Source: Whitmania pigra
Taxonomy: Eukaryota; Annelida; Clitellata; Hirudinida; Haemopidae
DNA: 64,000 nucleotides
Reading direction: 5' to 3'
Assembly (NCBI GenBank): GCA_021613335.1
Contig: JAJTWR010000398.1
Span: 16,001-80,000, forward strand
The position numbers and the translations under genes are program-made. Under the pieces are notes generated by a model. That model did no database searches. It saw only the letters and a list, made by a program, of their open reading frames with translations, and had not been told where the DNA came from. The stretch's first letter is position 1. Each line of letters opens with the position of its first letter. This document shows positions 22,109-34,300 of this stretch, one piece after another.

Positions 22109-25100
22109 ATGCCTCAAACTGCACAACAGCAGAAAGACAGATCAAGAAGTAATAACGATGAAGAAATAATGTACGTCCCAAAAGAGATGATCGAACATCC
22201 CCTTGGATTTGTTGTCGATGCCGGTTGGAAAATACATTATTCATTCATTTATCATATAATTTACAAATAAAACGCAATTGTTAAATAAATAATATTTTAT
22301 TACTCGCAAACGTAGTCAATTTTCTTTAAAATATTTTAATATTGAATTCAGGCAGTAGTGTGACAAAAGTCGTGTACCGATCGAAAAAAGATTATTCAGC
22401 AGGAAAACCATTAAAGGTAAGGTTAAAAAGGTTTATAAATAAGAAGGACCACCGATAGAGGAAGGGACAAGTTAAAGTAATTGGGGCAGGCCAGCTCACG
22501 TTTTATAACCTTTTTTCTATGATATTCCAAAACAAAAGTGATAATAAGTTTAACACAGGATCAGCGGATGTTCTTTCTGGCGTTCCGAAATTTCTATCGG
22601 CGGCCCCATGCAATAGCGGCTACAAAAATTAAGAAATGAATTTTATTTGTTGATAATGTACATTCATTGAATTAATTTAATAGCTATTAAAACTTGGCAA
22701 ATGCAATGGTGTTAAAATATGAATTTTTTTTTTCTTGAAGTCAAATCCAAATCATGGCATTCTTCGTCTGCGATACTTTGACATGAGACATGTCACTGAC
22801 GTTATTGACTTCCTCAAAGAGAACTGTGACATGATCATTGAAGATGGGAATGAGTGGTGGATAACTGGGATAACCACCCAGCACTTCAAGAAGAATCTCG
22901 ATTCTACCTTAAGGATCAAGTTAACTGATTTTGACCTACTTTTCAGGATTTCATTGTTTATGTTAAATATTAACGTTGAATAATTAATATATGCTTTTAA
23001 TATGTAAAAGTTAGGTTATCAATCAAATTACTATTATGATTACATTATTACCAGGACCAAGTTATTTTCTGAAATGATGGCTTTAGTTATCTACTTTAAG
23101 CATTTCGACCAAATGAACACTGGATGTTTCGAAACAGACTTGGAGGCCGTGAAATATGTCAAAGAAACCGGAAATATTTACTTGAAGATATTTAAAGAAT
23201 GGGAAGAACTGGAAGATAGTACCATTTATTCGGTAGGTAAATGCTACCTTAAAAATAATAGGCCGAAGATGGAATAGCATGGGGTTCTCAGTATAGCTAC
23301 ATTTTGGTGGAAAAGATATACTAGCCTAGCACTAGTTAATATCAATTTTATGTTATGGTTTATTTTTTAGAATTTTCATGAACCAGATGATGATATCGTT
23401 GAGGAGTCTAATGGAGTCAAATGCCCTTTTAATGTCATGGACACCCCTGCCATGAAATTGTTATCAGGAAACGCAGAGGATTGGACAAAGGAATACCTGG
23501 AGTATTCTGGAAAAATGGAATACCCTATTCTCTTGGTACACATGGGTTCTGCTATACCGATCGGAATGGTCAGTTAAATTGTAAATGAAATTGTTTCGTA
23601 TTTAATTTAAATAAAATATTTATTTTAAAGCAGAAAATAATTTAGGATGTTTTGTTGTCATTTGGCTGCATTCAGATCACAGAGGATAGACAATTCAAAA
23701 TGGTCGACTCTCTATCTGGTATGGGGAAGATGCTTTGTGGATTGTCTGAGGAGGTGACCAAGGAATCAGTGAGTGATGGATTCCAAGAATAGGCTTCAAA
23801 TGTTACCTTTATAATACGAGACAAGATATGTATTTCATTTATATAGCGCCACATGCGCTATTTATTAACAATACATGCTCCATTTCCAAAGGCTCTTACG
23901 GCAGTGCAAGCTAGGTATCGAACTCGGCAGCCCGTTATAACATCCCGGCGACAAAATATCCCCGACAAAACAGCCCAGTCAAAATAGACCAGGAAAAACA
24001 GCCACGACAAAACAGACCCGTCAAAATAACCCGGCGTCAAAATAGCCCGGCGTCAAAATAGCCCAGGGCAAAACAGCCCCGACAAAACAGCTCCGACAAA
24101 CGGCCCCGTCATAATAGCCCAAGACAAAATAGCCCCGTCAAAACAGCCCCGGAGACATTGAAGATAGGACGTTCGGTTCCATCTGGGAATCTATGGAAAA
24201 GCCCAGCACCGATGCCCACTTCAGAAGCATCTCATGCGATTCCTATTGGTAATTGCTTGTCAAAATGAGAAAGCATTATGTCTGAAATTAACAACTTTTT
24301 CAACTGTTTAAATGCATTTTCTTGTTCTGACGTCCAATACCATCTTTCGTTCCTCCTTGTTAGACGATACAATGGTTCTGCAATGGTTTGCCAAACCTGG
24401 AAGAAACTTCGGGTAAAATTGAACCGATCCCAGAAACGATTTTAACATTGAGACATTTTCTGGTTTTGGCATTGCAGCAACTGCATCATTCTTTACTTAT
24501 CCTTACCAATCTTTAAATACCTGGACTAATTCCTGAATTTGAAATTGTATGATCCAAATATTTAACTGATTCATTGGCAAAGGAGCATTTTTTACGGTTG
24601 CATCAAAGACCCTTGTCACGAAGTAGTTGAAATAGTAATCTCAGATTTTGAATATGTTCCTCAGTTGAATTGCCACCAACCAGAATGTCATCCAAATAAA
24701 CCACTATATTTGGAAGATTATGTGTGACTTTGCCCATTATCTCTTGAAAATAAGCAGGAGCTGATACTATGCCAAAATGTAATCTATTTAAAAAATACTC
24801 CTTTATGTGTGCTCAGAGCAAGACGTTTCTGACTTTCGTTTGAAAATTTGATTTGGTTGTAGGTATCTGCTAATTCAATTTTGCTGAAATATTGACTGCC
24901 TGCTAATTTCCTCATCAGATCGTCCGGCAAAGACATCAGGTATCTGTAAAACTCGAGCTGAGAATTTACTGTCACTGAATAGTCACCACACATTCTCAGT
25001 TGCGTCTTTGAATTTACAGTTCTCTTCCTAACTGGGACAATCGGAGTTCCCCAGTCATTGAAATCAGCTGTTTCCCAGATACATTTTCTCAACCCCGCTT

Positions 25101-28100
25101 ACAAAGCTTTACTCACATATTCTAGAATGGCAAATGGTATCATACGTGGTTTTCTGAAAATGGGAGTTGCATCCTCCTTGAATTTGATGTCTAACTCAAA
25201 ATTCTTTAGGCATCCTAGTCCTGGTTCAAAAATCTCTTGAAATTCAGAGCAAAGTTTCTCACATTGTTTTGTCATTGATGATGCTGATTTTGTTGAAACT
25301 AAATTAACTTTCTTTAAAAGTTTGTTTACATCAATTTGTAATTGTTCAATTGATGTTCGGCCAATCAGATTCAGACCCTCGATGTTTGTAACATTAATTG
25401 TAATCGTCCTTCAGGTTGAATCGTTTGAAGTTGCGCCCGGCTGGTGAAAACTCCTTTTATAAAAAATTATTTGATCTATTTCCTGTAGCAGAATGGTACA
25501 GTTTCTTTGCGGGTGTCAGTTTAGAACAGACCAACCTTTTCCAGACTTTGACATCACAGAAATTATTTCCAGCACCACTATCAATTTCGAATGTTTCTGA
25601 GGAATTTCCAAATCTGATCTCTTGTTTCAATGAGTCTGGTCCTTGGATGGTTCTAATATAGGACACATCCCTCCCCTCTTAAATTTGCCAGCAAACCAGG
25701 CTTTTTTAAGGCGACCAGATTTTCCACATTCTAAGCATTTCATGTTTTTGCAAAAATCTTTTGCCCAGTGTCCTTTTTTCCACATCTGTGACAAATTAAG
25801 CTTGAATTTTAATAAAGCCCATTTGACTTCTTGAATGTGTTTCTTTGTTTGAAAATCTCTTTTGGTTTGTCAAATTTTCTTTCCTTGTCATATCTTGGAC
25901 TTTCTGAATGTACTACCTGGACAGTACTGCTTGCAAATTCATTTCTCCATAAACTGTATTTTTAGCCACTAATGCTGCACTACATTTTGAACATTGCTTA
26001 CGAAATTAGTTCGTAGAGATTCGTCCGGAGTTCGCAAAGTCGCAAGTAGCAGCTGCTTGTCTTATTCTATTCGCCAGTTCATGAATTGACTCACCTGGTT
26101 TCCTTCTGCAGTTTGTCCAAAACTCTTACAAGAAATGTCGTCGGGTTGAAAGTTGACTCCACACAAGCCACAATTTGTTCAAACAATAGTTCATTGACAT
26201 TGCGAGGAGGAGACATCTGAGAAGCAACAGTTTCCAGGGTTTTGTAAATGTCTGCTGTTTGGTTACTTAGAAAAACTTGGGCAGCTTTGGCTTGTGGAAT
26301 TGAATTTACTAACATGTGTGTTTCGAATCTTTTTAGGTAGTCTTTGAACAGTTCTTTTTGGGGTTGAAACGACTCAAACTTTGGGGATGGAGTCGACTGG
26401 ACCGTTTGAAGTAACGTTTGAAACATTTTGACCATGTCATTCTGTTGTTTGGCCATCATCTCTCCAAAAACACTTTTTACGATATCTGTTAACTCCGCCA
26501 TATTGAAAAAAACTTCGACGATAATGATTTCGAACAATTGAACAATTCAGAAGGCTAGTATCCTGTCGACTGCGCCACTGTTGCATTTGCGAATTGAATG
26601 CAGGAAAGATAACTCGTAATTGTAATAAGACAATACCACTTTATCAAAACAGAAACTCGCTTGAAAACTCGCGGCAACTTCGACTCAAAACGTAAACAAA
26701 TTCTAGTTCAAGTGCAACTAAAATTACTCCTCAATATTCATGCGGACACAACAGAGATGATTCAGTCAATTTTAAACATGATAATGCCCCGCTATACACA
26801 TCAGGACTGAGAAAAGCATTTCTCCAAGAGAGGATTTTGAAGTGTAGTGGCCAGCTCGTTTCCCAGACTTGAAACCCATTGAAAACACGTGGGTACTGCT
26901 TTCTAGGAAAGTACTCCAATGGGAAACAATATTTCAGTGTTCAGGAACTGAAAGATGCTTTTTTGACTGGAAAGAACTGGATGAAATAAGCTTGAAACCA
27001 ATTCTTGGATTCATTAAAAATAGAGTTCAAGATTTAATTACTAAAAAAAGGGGATAACAAACATTACTGATTTTCAAATAAATAAAAATTTAGAGGTTGG
27101 ATTTTAATAAACTTGAAAATTTATGCTCCGCAGTATTACTTGTTCCTATATGTTATTTTGGGTATCTCCAATTTTTCCCAAAAGTTGCACGAAATATTTG
27201 TTTAAGTTTAATAAATTTCATAAGTATGTAAATATAATGTATTGTAGGACATTGTATGAAAAAATGGTTTTTGAAAATTCTATATATAAAAAGTTATCGT
27301 CAAGAAAGTTAAGTAAGCCAGGTTTTTTGCGACGCACAGTTAATGGCGAACTGAAGATATAGAAGAGTGATGCTAAGTTCTTGAAGTCTTACAATCTTTC
27401 AAATTTCACCATCTTGGCATCAAACTGGGCCTTGTACTTTACAAAACCTTTTACAATGTGAACAAAAGCCACTTCCGATTGAGTGTAAATGCAGTTTCGA
27501 ATGGGGATGTTAATGTAAAATGATTAATCGATTCTGGAGCCATAAAAACCAATTTAATATTCCAAGATTCGAATCAAATACTCGTAATGAAATAAAGCGA
27601 AAATTCTAATCGGGCATCGATCTAGGATAGTGACCGAACAATTCGTCCGCATGCTACACTTAGGATGGCAGTTGTTTGCCCATCCCTAAATTACACTCCA
27701 ATGCAATCTATTGGACCTGCTGCTAAGACAATAACAAATAAATAATAGAGTAAATAACAACAACATTAACTTTAGCAAGTTTTTCTATTTAAACTTGATA
27801 ATTTGAACTTGATATAAGAACTTCGACAAATTCATGCAAATGGCCGAGCGTGGGAATTTGGACAATGTGGACTTGTCAACCGAAGATGTGCGTAACGAAG
27901 AACACGTTGAAGACGATTGGTACAAACCCGTGCCGAGCCACTTCACTGCTTTCGAATTGGGAAAACTGAGTTCTAATAACATCAAAGGAAAAGGTTGATG
28001 GCAACTTTTTAACGCGATTCAGGATGCAAATTTTAAAATAATTTCGATTACTTAATGAATTTTGCATCGGCATAATCTAGCACAATGATTGATGCTTATG

Positions 28101-28706
28101 AATAAGTCCAGAAATTATACCAGGAAAATACAACAAAGACGATCTGGCAATCGGCTTACTTGCAGCGATGCTGAAGATGATGGCCAAAGTGATTTTCCTT
28201 AACGCCAAACTCAACAACGTCAAGACCATCCTGTTCAGTGGGTCACTGCCGAAATACAAAGTTGTCAGATACCATCTACTAAAGAATCTTCTCTTAGATT
28301 CAGTCATCAACAATTTGAAAGGAGTGAGATGTTTTTCATTGAAGAATTCCATTGGTATTTAGTTTAATATTCGAAACCTAGCCTGAATGATTTTTAAGAC
28401 AAAGTTAGCAATTAAAAATTTATTTTCTTATTTACTACTTCTGCGTGAGCAATTTTAGTTAGTGATTTTGTAGTGTCACTCAGTTTGGTGGTATTTTTAT
28501 AATTATCGTCTATTACTTAATTATTTTAATAAATAAATACATCGTCATTATGCATCAGTAATAAATTTTTTTAACATTATTTGAAGAACGACTTGATAAA
28601 GATGTTCGTCCTGAATAATCCTGGATTTATCTGCGCCCTGGGAATTTGGTGGAAAAACCTGGAGAAGGAGGAGAAGAAAATGGCTGTCGTTGATGCCAAG
28701 AAATAA
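22109..28706 (+). CDS. PanK-fold protein, copy C, 9 exons, 440 aa
   Basis: Exons: 22109-22223, 22352-22416, 22741-22919, 23055-23232, 23371-23568, 23676-23768, 27819-27993, 28124-28323, 28587-28706. The frame is open throughout and ends KKMAVVDAKK. The first residues are MPQTAQQQKDRSRSNNDEE. The phosphate loop reads VVDAGSSVTK: the second Gly of the usual GGS is Ser here only, which should further weaken nucleotide binding. The exon 6 loop reads DSLSGMGKM. Exon 8 starts with GGAAAATAC instead of GGCAAATAC, which keeps Gly-Lys-Tyr. Intron 6 (4.05 kb) carries a repeat cluster, a gypsy fragment and Tc1 debris. Intron 7 is shorter than in the other copies. Transcription across intron 6 is assumed, not shown. 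Confidence 0.82.
23925..24152 (+). repeat. Imperfect minisatellite, unit like GACAAAACAGCCCC, in intron 6 of C
   Basis: About 15 imperfect units of 13-15 bp alternate between CAAAACAGCCC and CAAAATAGCCC. GTCATAA-type variants lie near both edges (CCGTTATAACATCCCGG and GGCCCCGTCATAATAGCCC). The same family occurs reversed at 42815-42975 and as short pieces at 33473-33512 and 33735-33775. Confidence 0.8.
24153..24370 (-). pseudogene. Gypsy RNase H, N-terminal part
   Basis: The minus strand reads WTSEQENAFKQLKKLL and then DASEVGIGAGL. This is the typical gypsy connection from reverse transcriptase to RNase H, with the first catalytic Asp in DAS. A stop codon precedes DAS, and the rest of the domain is missing. 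Confidence 0.65.
24595..25340 (-). pseudogene. Gypsy reverse transcriptase, broken
   Basis: The minus strand encodes RT motifs in order: FNDWGTPIVPVRKR, LRMCGDYSVTVN, YFSKIELADTYNQIKF, then after a gap VVYLDDILVGGN with the catalytic YLDD (near 24700), then EHIQNLRLLFQLL. Family members normally have TDLKDAY-like sequence where this copy has IELADTY. Stops and frame changes interrupt it. Confidence 0.8.
25457..25666 (-). pseudogene. Gypsy aspartic protease, partial
   Basis: The minus-strand frame contains FEIDSGAGNNF, with the DSGA active-site motif of retroviral-type aspartic proteases. The flap and the C-terminal ILGR-like motif are not both readable in this frame. Confidence 0.65.
25680..25800 (-). 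pseudogene. Gypsy gag zinc knuckles
   Basis: The minus strand reads CHRCGKKGHWAKDFC, a CCHC knuckle with one extra residue before the last Cys. A second, degenerate one follows (CLECGKSGRLKKAW) that has lost His and Cys. Its position between gag and protease fits gypsy elements. Confidence 0.6.
25980..26501 (-). pseudogene. Gypsy gag (capsid region), frameshifted
   Basis: It starts MAELTDIVKSVFGEMM at 26501 and continues through FESFQPQKELFKDYLKRFE, a typical gypsy capsid start, and VFLSNQTADIYKTL. The frame ends at 26091. The expected continuation, KPGESIHELANRIRQAA, is found one frame over, so a single-base shift has broken the gene. Confidence 0.75.
26579..26753 (-). mobile_element. Gypsy LTR (5' LTR of the antisense element)
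   Basis: On the minus strand the LTR would begin TGTGTCCGCATG (near 26753) and end GCAACA (26579), followed one base later by the primer site. It is about 175 bp, short for the class. It abuts Tc1 sequence directly at 26754, so the retroelement sits inside a Tc1 copy. Confidence 0.65.
26754..27341 (+). mobile_element. Tc1-like transposon, 3' part, in intron 6 of C
   Basis: From GAGATGATTCAGTCAATTTT to TTGCGACGCACAGT this aligns with the 3' half of the Tc1 element in gene A (about 12028-12605). It includes the coding remnant around HDNAPLYTS-like and LKPIEN motifs. The right boundary with intron 6 (AATGGCGAACTGAAG) is at the same site as in A. The 5' half is missing. Confidence 0.75.
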
Positions 28707-29630
28707 AACATAGATGTCAACTTCAAGGATCATTATATTGAGATAACTTGATGACTGACTATCATGAATTACAACAATGGAAAATTCTTTAGCAAAGTCT
28801 TCATAAACGATTCTTAATGCAGAAACAGATAAATGAAAACATGTTCTATTTTTCGAAGTACCTGTTTTTTTTCGTTTTTTTTTTAAATAGATACTTTAAA
28901 CAATGTCTTTTTTTTATTATTCTAAATATACAAATAAAAAACAATGTATTATCCATAATTCGGAAATTATTCATTGGAAAATTTCCGCTGCTTTGACATC
29001 GAATAAATCGTAAACGATGTCAGGAAATAAAATAAATAAGAATAACCAACATCAATTCTGATAAATTGTCAACTGACAATCATAAATGACTACAACTGAA
29101 TGGCCTCTGAAATCTCTATTTGCAACAACAACAAATCAGACTGAGTTCATAAAAACAACAACCCCTTCGATGAACAATGTTTAACTTTGAACCTACCAAA
29201 TTTGATACTTATTGTTATCTCGGAACAAGAATGATGCAAGTGCAGCTTACTGTAATGGCGGTTATGAAACGCCTTGGGCGTCAGTGGTGCAGGTTTCAGT
29301 AGTTTGCAATTGGCGGGCTAAGCGGAATCAACAGTTTATATGTAGACAAGTTGGATTAGATAACGATGTCAACAATAAAGAAAATGTGTTTTCACGAAAT
29401 GGAAAAGGTCGAAATGGAAGTCTTAGTGTGGTTAGTTTAAAATAACTGTGTTAAAAAAGTACCAGTGTTTTTACTGGAAAAATTACTGACACGTTTATAA
29501 GGAAACTGAATTCATCAAACTTTAAAAATCTTCGTTTAAAAATATTAATATGTGAAATTATTAGCAATGATGTCGCTGCGAAATATATTCTATAATGATA
29601 TTAATTAACAAATAATAACAACAAGATGAT
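28707..29630. other. 3' flank of unit C
   Basis: No intact gene. The tail of a lost exon-9 duplicate can be seen (ACGATGTCAGGAAATAAAAT near 29010). The shared downstream phrases TTTAACTTTGAACCTACC and GAAACGCCTTGGGCGTCAG follow, and then the AAT array. Confidence 0.5.
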
Positions 29631-30019
<389 letters not shown>

Positions 30020-31115
30020 CATGGTTAATAATGATCAAATTCAAAAATCATTATCAAGTTTTGAAATAGGGTCATGTTTTAAAACATTGATTTCTTTCAT
30101 AAAAATCAATGAATTGAAATCAGAAGTTTTTCGTAGAAATCAAATCGAATGTAATTTTGTAAAATAACATTTTGTTGGAGCATGTTATCTTATAATCCAG
30201 TTTTTTTTTTATCAACGAAACGGCGTGAAGGAATGGCTCTCTTGTCACATAGCAAGAAAAGCACTTGATAAAAAAAAATAAAGAAATTAAAAAATATGTT
30301 GTTTAGTTCTTAGTTTTAGCTCAGCAGTTTAATTGGATTTGCAAATAGGAGCCAATGGCTCCTTGCCATTATTATCAAAAAAGCTCAAAAATTCTGCTTA
30401 ACCCGTTTATGATGCATTTCTGAACATCAATAACAAATGTCCGTCATGCATTCTGCTTTTCTGTTTCTTATAATTCGCATAATGGCATATCGAGCACGAT
30501 TTTAAAACTGAAAGCATTTGTCGTTGCAATAACTTTGACTATCAAGACCATTTTCACTTTCTAATTGAAACATTAAAAATAAACAAAAGGGACTTTAAAT
30601 TTAAATATAAACACTTAAAAAATATGTTTAGGGCCTACAAAAACTGAACTTTAACTTTAACACCGAGTGATGGAAGGCAGAAGTCTGGGTCTAGTCGGTC
30701 AACAGTAACAGGGTAGCAAAGTGGGAAAATGTTTTCAGCTGCCAGCGACAGTTAACAGTGCAAGCTTAAAGTTCAAACTTTTTTTTAAATCACGTCAAAA
30801 TATACTTATTTATTTATTATAATTAGTAATCTATTTAACAAAAATTGTATGCCGTGAATGTAAGTTTATTTATATGATTATAGTCCGTTGCATGACTAAG
30901 ATGATTTGGATGTAAATATAAGTCTCTTAACACAGATTAATCAGTTATTAAATCGAGTACTGGTAAAACAAAAAAAAGCCAATGTTTCCTTCCATCCTTA
31001 AAATTTGTGCGGATATTCTCCAAACGAGGCATAATTTGGAGAGCATCATATGCCATTGTAAAAATAATTATCACTAATGTGAGCATAATTATTACGAAAC
31101 CATCGTCATCATAAT
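30020..31115 (+). other. Conserved 5' flank of gene D
   Basis: Same flank as before A, C and F. A 50-bp piece of the GTCCGTTGCATAACTAAGAT repeat family is inserted at about 30866-30920, dividing sequence that is continuous in the other units. Confidence 0.6.
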
Positions 31116-31165
31116 CGCTAGCACTAAAATAGTCGATTCAGCTCAGCTTGCGAACCTTTAAATAG
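31116..31165 (+). promoter_or_regulatory. Conserved promoter-like block of gene D
   Basis: CGCTAGCACTAAAATAGTCG, ATTCAGCTCAGCTTGCGAAC and CTTTAAATAG, 203 bp before the ATG. Confidence 0.5.
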
Positions 31166-31367
31166 GCCCAACATTGAGTTTACAACTTTGGTACTGCAAA
31201 GTTTTACGCATTAACCAGTTAAGAATATTTCATGTCTCATTTAATTTTTCTTAGTATTGTATGGATTCATTAAATAGTTTGTTTCTTGAATTTGGTTAAG
31301 TCTTAAGAAAATCGACTACTATTAACGACATTTTGATTCTAATTTCATTTTATTAATTTAGGCAAAA

Positions 31368-34300
31368 ATGTCTCAAACTACAAAACAGCAGAATGACAGC
31401 TTGATAGGTAATAACGATGAAGAAATATTATACGTCCCAAAGGAGATGATCGAACATCCCCTGGGATTTGTTGTCGATGCAGGTTGGAAACTAAATTATT
31501 CTTTCATTTATCATATAGTTTCCAAACACAACATGTATTTATTTAACAATCATAAATAATATTTTATTACTCGCAAACATAGTACATTTTCTTCAAATAT
31601 TTTAATATTGAATTCAGGCGGTAGTGTGACAAAAGTCGTTTACCGATCGAAAAAAGATTATTCCGCAGGAAAACCATTAAAGGTAAGGTTAAAAAGGTTT
31701 ATAAATAAGAAAGGACACCGATAGAGGGAGGGACAAGTTAAATTAATTGGGGCAGGCCAGCTCACGTTTTATAACCTTTTTTCTATGATATTCCAAAACA
31801 AAAGTGATAATAAGTTTAACACAGGATCAGCGGATGTTCTTTCTGGCGTTCCGAAATTTCTATCGGCGGCCCCATGCAATAGCGGCTACAAAAATTAAGA
31901 AATGAATTTTATTTGTTGATAATGTACATTCATTGAATTAATTAAAGCTATTAAAACTTGGCAAATGCAATGGTGTTAAAATATGAATTTTTTTTTTCTT
32001 GAAGTCAAATCCAAATCATGGCATTCTTCGTCTGCGATACTTTGACATGAGACATGTCACTGACGTTATTGACTTCCTCAAAGAGAACTGTGACATGATC
32101 ATTGAAGATGGGAATGAGTGGTGGATAACTGGGATAACCACCCAGCACTTCAAGAAGAATCTCGATTCTACCTTAAGGATCAAGTTAACTGATTTTGACC
32201 TACTTTTCAGGATTTCATTGTTTATGTTAAATATTAACGTTGAATAATTAATATATGCTTTTAATATGTAAAAGTTAGGTTATCAATCAAATTACTATTA
32301 TGATTACATTATTACCAGGACCAAGTTATTTTCTGAAATGATGGCTTTAGGTATCTACTTTAAGCATTTCGACCAAATGAACACTGGATGTTTCGAAACA
32401 GACTTGGAGGCCGTGAAATATGTCAAAGAAACCGGAAATAATTACTTGAAGATGTTTAAAGAATGGGAAGAACTGGAAGATAGTACTCTATATTCGGTAG
32501 GTAAATGCTACCTTAAAAATAATAGGCTGAAGATGGAATAAGGAATAGCATGAGGTTCTCACGATAGCTACATTTTTGGTGGAAGCTAGGCTAGCACTAG
32601 TTAATATCGTATTTTTTAAATTTTTTTACTTGATATTCATTCATCTGGTCGAAGGGCTAATAGCCACTAATACGACCAGCCAGAGCAGAAATAAAATACA
32701 TTAACATCGAGCAAATAGAAGTAGATCGTTGACTAGTCAGTAATTAAAATATTTTAAAAATCAATATCAAGTAATAATGATTTAAATCGTGAGAAGGTGC
32801 CAACAGATACCACCTCGTGTGGTAGCAAATTCCAGACAGCTACAATTCTGAAAAAGAAAAAATTTGTTGTGGCATTAACTGTGCATCTCTCCGCACGTAG
32901 CTTAAGGCGATGTTTTCGTGTTTGATTACATTCCGAAGATTTAACAAATCTAAACAGATCACTTTTCACAAGACCATTTAGTAATTTAAGCAAAAAGCAT
33001 AAATCAGTGATTAGACGTCTATGTTCGAGTGATATGAGATTTGTCTAGGAATAGCTTTTGTGAATCATCTTTGGACTGATTCGATTCCATTAAAAAGATA
33101 TTTGATTTGGGGATTCCACACTGGGAAACAATATTCCAACAGTGGTCGAACATATATAGTGAATGCTTTGGCAAGGATAGTTCTGTCTCCAGAAGAAAAG
33201 GCAAGATGTAGCAGACGGGCTCTTGTAGAGGCTTTTTGTATAATATTTATGAGAAACAAATGTGAGATTTTAGTTAATATAAACACCAAGATCTCTGGTA
33301 GTGGAAACATGTTCGAGGTTAAGATCACAGATGAAATATTGGGTGCTGTAACTTTTCACTTTTACTTGAATAACTTTTTGAGACAATACTCTTACTTATA
33401 CTTAAGTAGCTTTTTGAGCTATTACTTTTACTTGTAACTAATTACCGAAATGAGGTAATTTTTACAACACTGGTCAAAACAGCCTCGTCAAAACAGCCCT
33501 GTCAAAATAGCGGTAGAATTGGTTCTTTGTAGATTTGTTACATGTCCACATGTTACATGATGATAAGGTGAGGATGATTTATATTAAATACCAACTTGAA
33601 AGGTCCATGTAAAGTGAGGAAGTAGACGGAATCCTAATAATATTTTAGACGATAAATCTTCAAACCACTAATTTCGAATTAAATTTGGAACCAGTTATTG
33701 GTTAATGTATTCAATTTACAATTTTTTTTTAAATACATTGATGGGGCTGTTTTGTCACCGGGCTGTTATGACGGATCACCCAACACAATACCTAATGTCA
33801 AGATTAAGCTGTTTGCCGATGATGCCAAGCTCTATGCCTGCTCTGACTCTAGTCATAACCTATAGAGTGCAATTGATAAGCTCATAGATTGGAGTGACAC
33901 TTGGCAGTTAAAGTTAGCTTCGGAGAAGTGTTGCGTATGTCACGTTTACACAGTGTTGTAAAAATTACCTCATTTCGGTAATTAGTTACAAGTAAAAGTA
34001 ATAGCTCAAAAAGCTACTTAAGTATAAGTAAGAGTATTGTCTCAAAAAGTTACTCAAGTAAAAGTAAAAAGTTACAGCATCCAAAAGTTACTTTTAAGTA
34101 AAAATTACAAATTACTTTGATGCCGCCATTATTGTGATCATACATCATTCCGTATTATTTAAAAGGAATGGTGAGACAAAAAAACCTGTTAGGCACTTCA
34201 GTTGAAAGCCATGTCTCAGCAACACAAACTATGTCTAACTCAAATTCTTCTAGAAACAAAACAGTTTCATCAATCTTGTTTAGGATACTTCTGGCATTGA

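Larger units (their letters stand above)
24153..26578 (-). mobile_element. Gypsy (Ty3-type) retrotransposon fragment, antisense in intron 6 of C
   Basis: Read on the minus strand, the order is primer site (26561-26577), gag, zinc knuckle, protease, reverse transcriptase and the start of RNase H. The element breaks off near 24153 against the minisatellite, so integrase and the other LTR are gone. Frameshifts separate the parts. The order and motifs identify a Ty3/gypsy element. It is a dead remnant. Confidence 0.85.

Noticed and set aside
22735..22983. Exon 3 treated as a free-standing small gene starting at TTG
   Set aside because: The segment begins right after an AG acceptor and ends at a GT donor in phase with the neighbouring exons in every copy, so it is an internal exon.
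23925..24152. CRISPR-like array
   Set aside because: Units are contiguous and imperfect without unique spacers, and the setting is eukaryotic intron sequence. It is a minisatellite.
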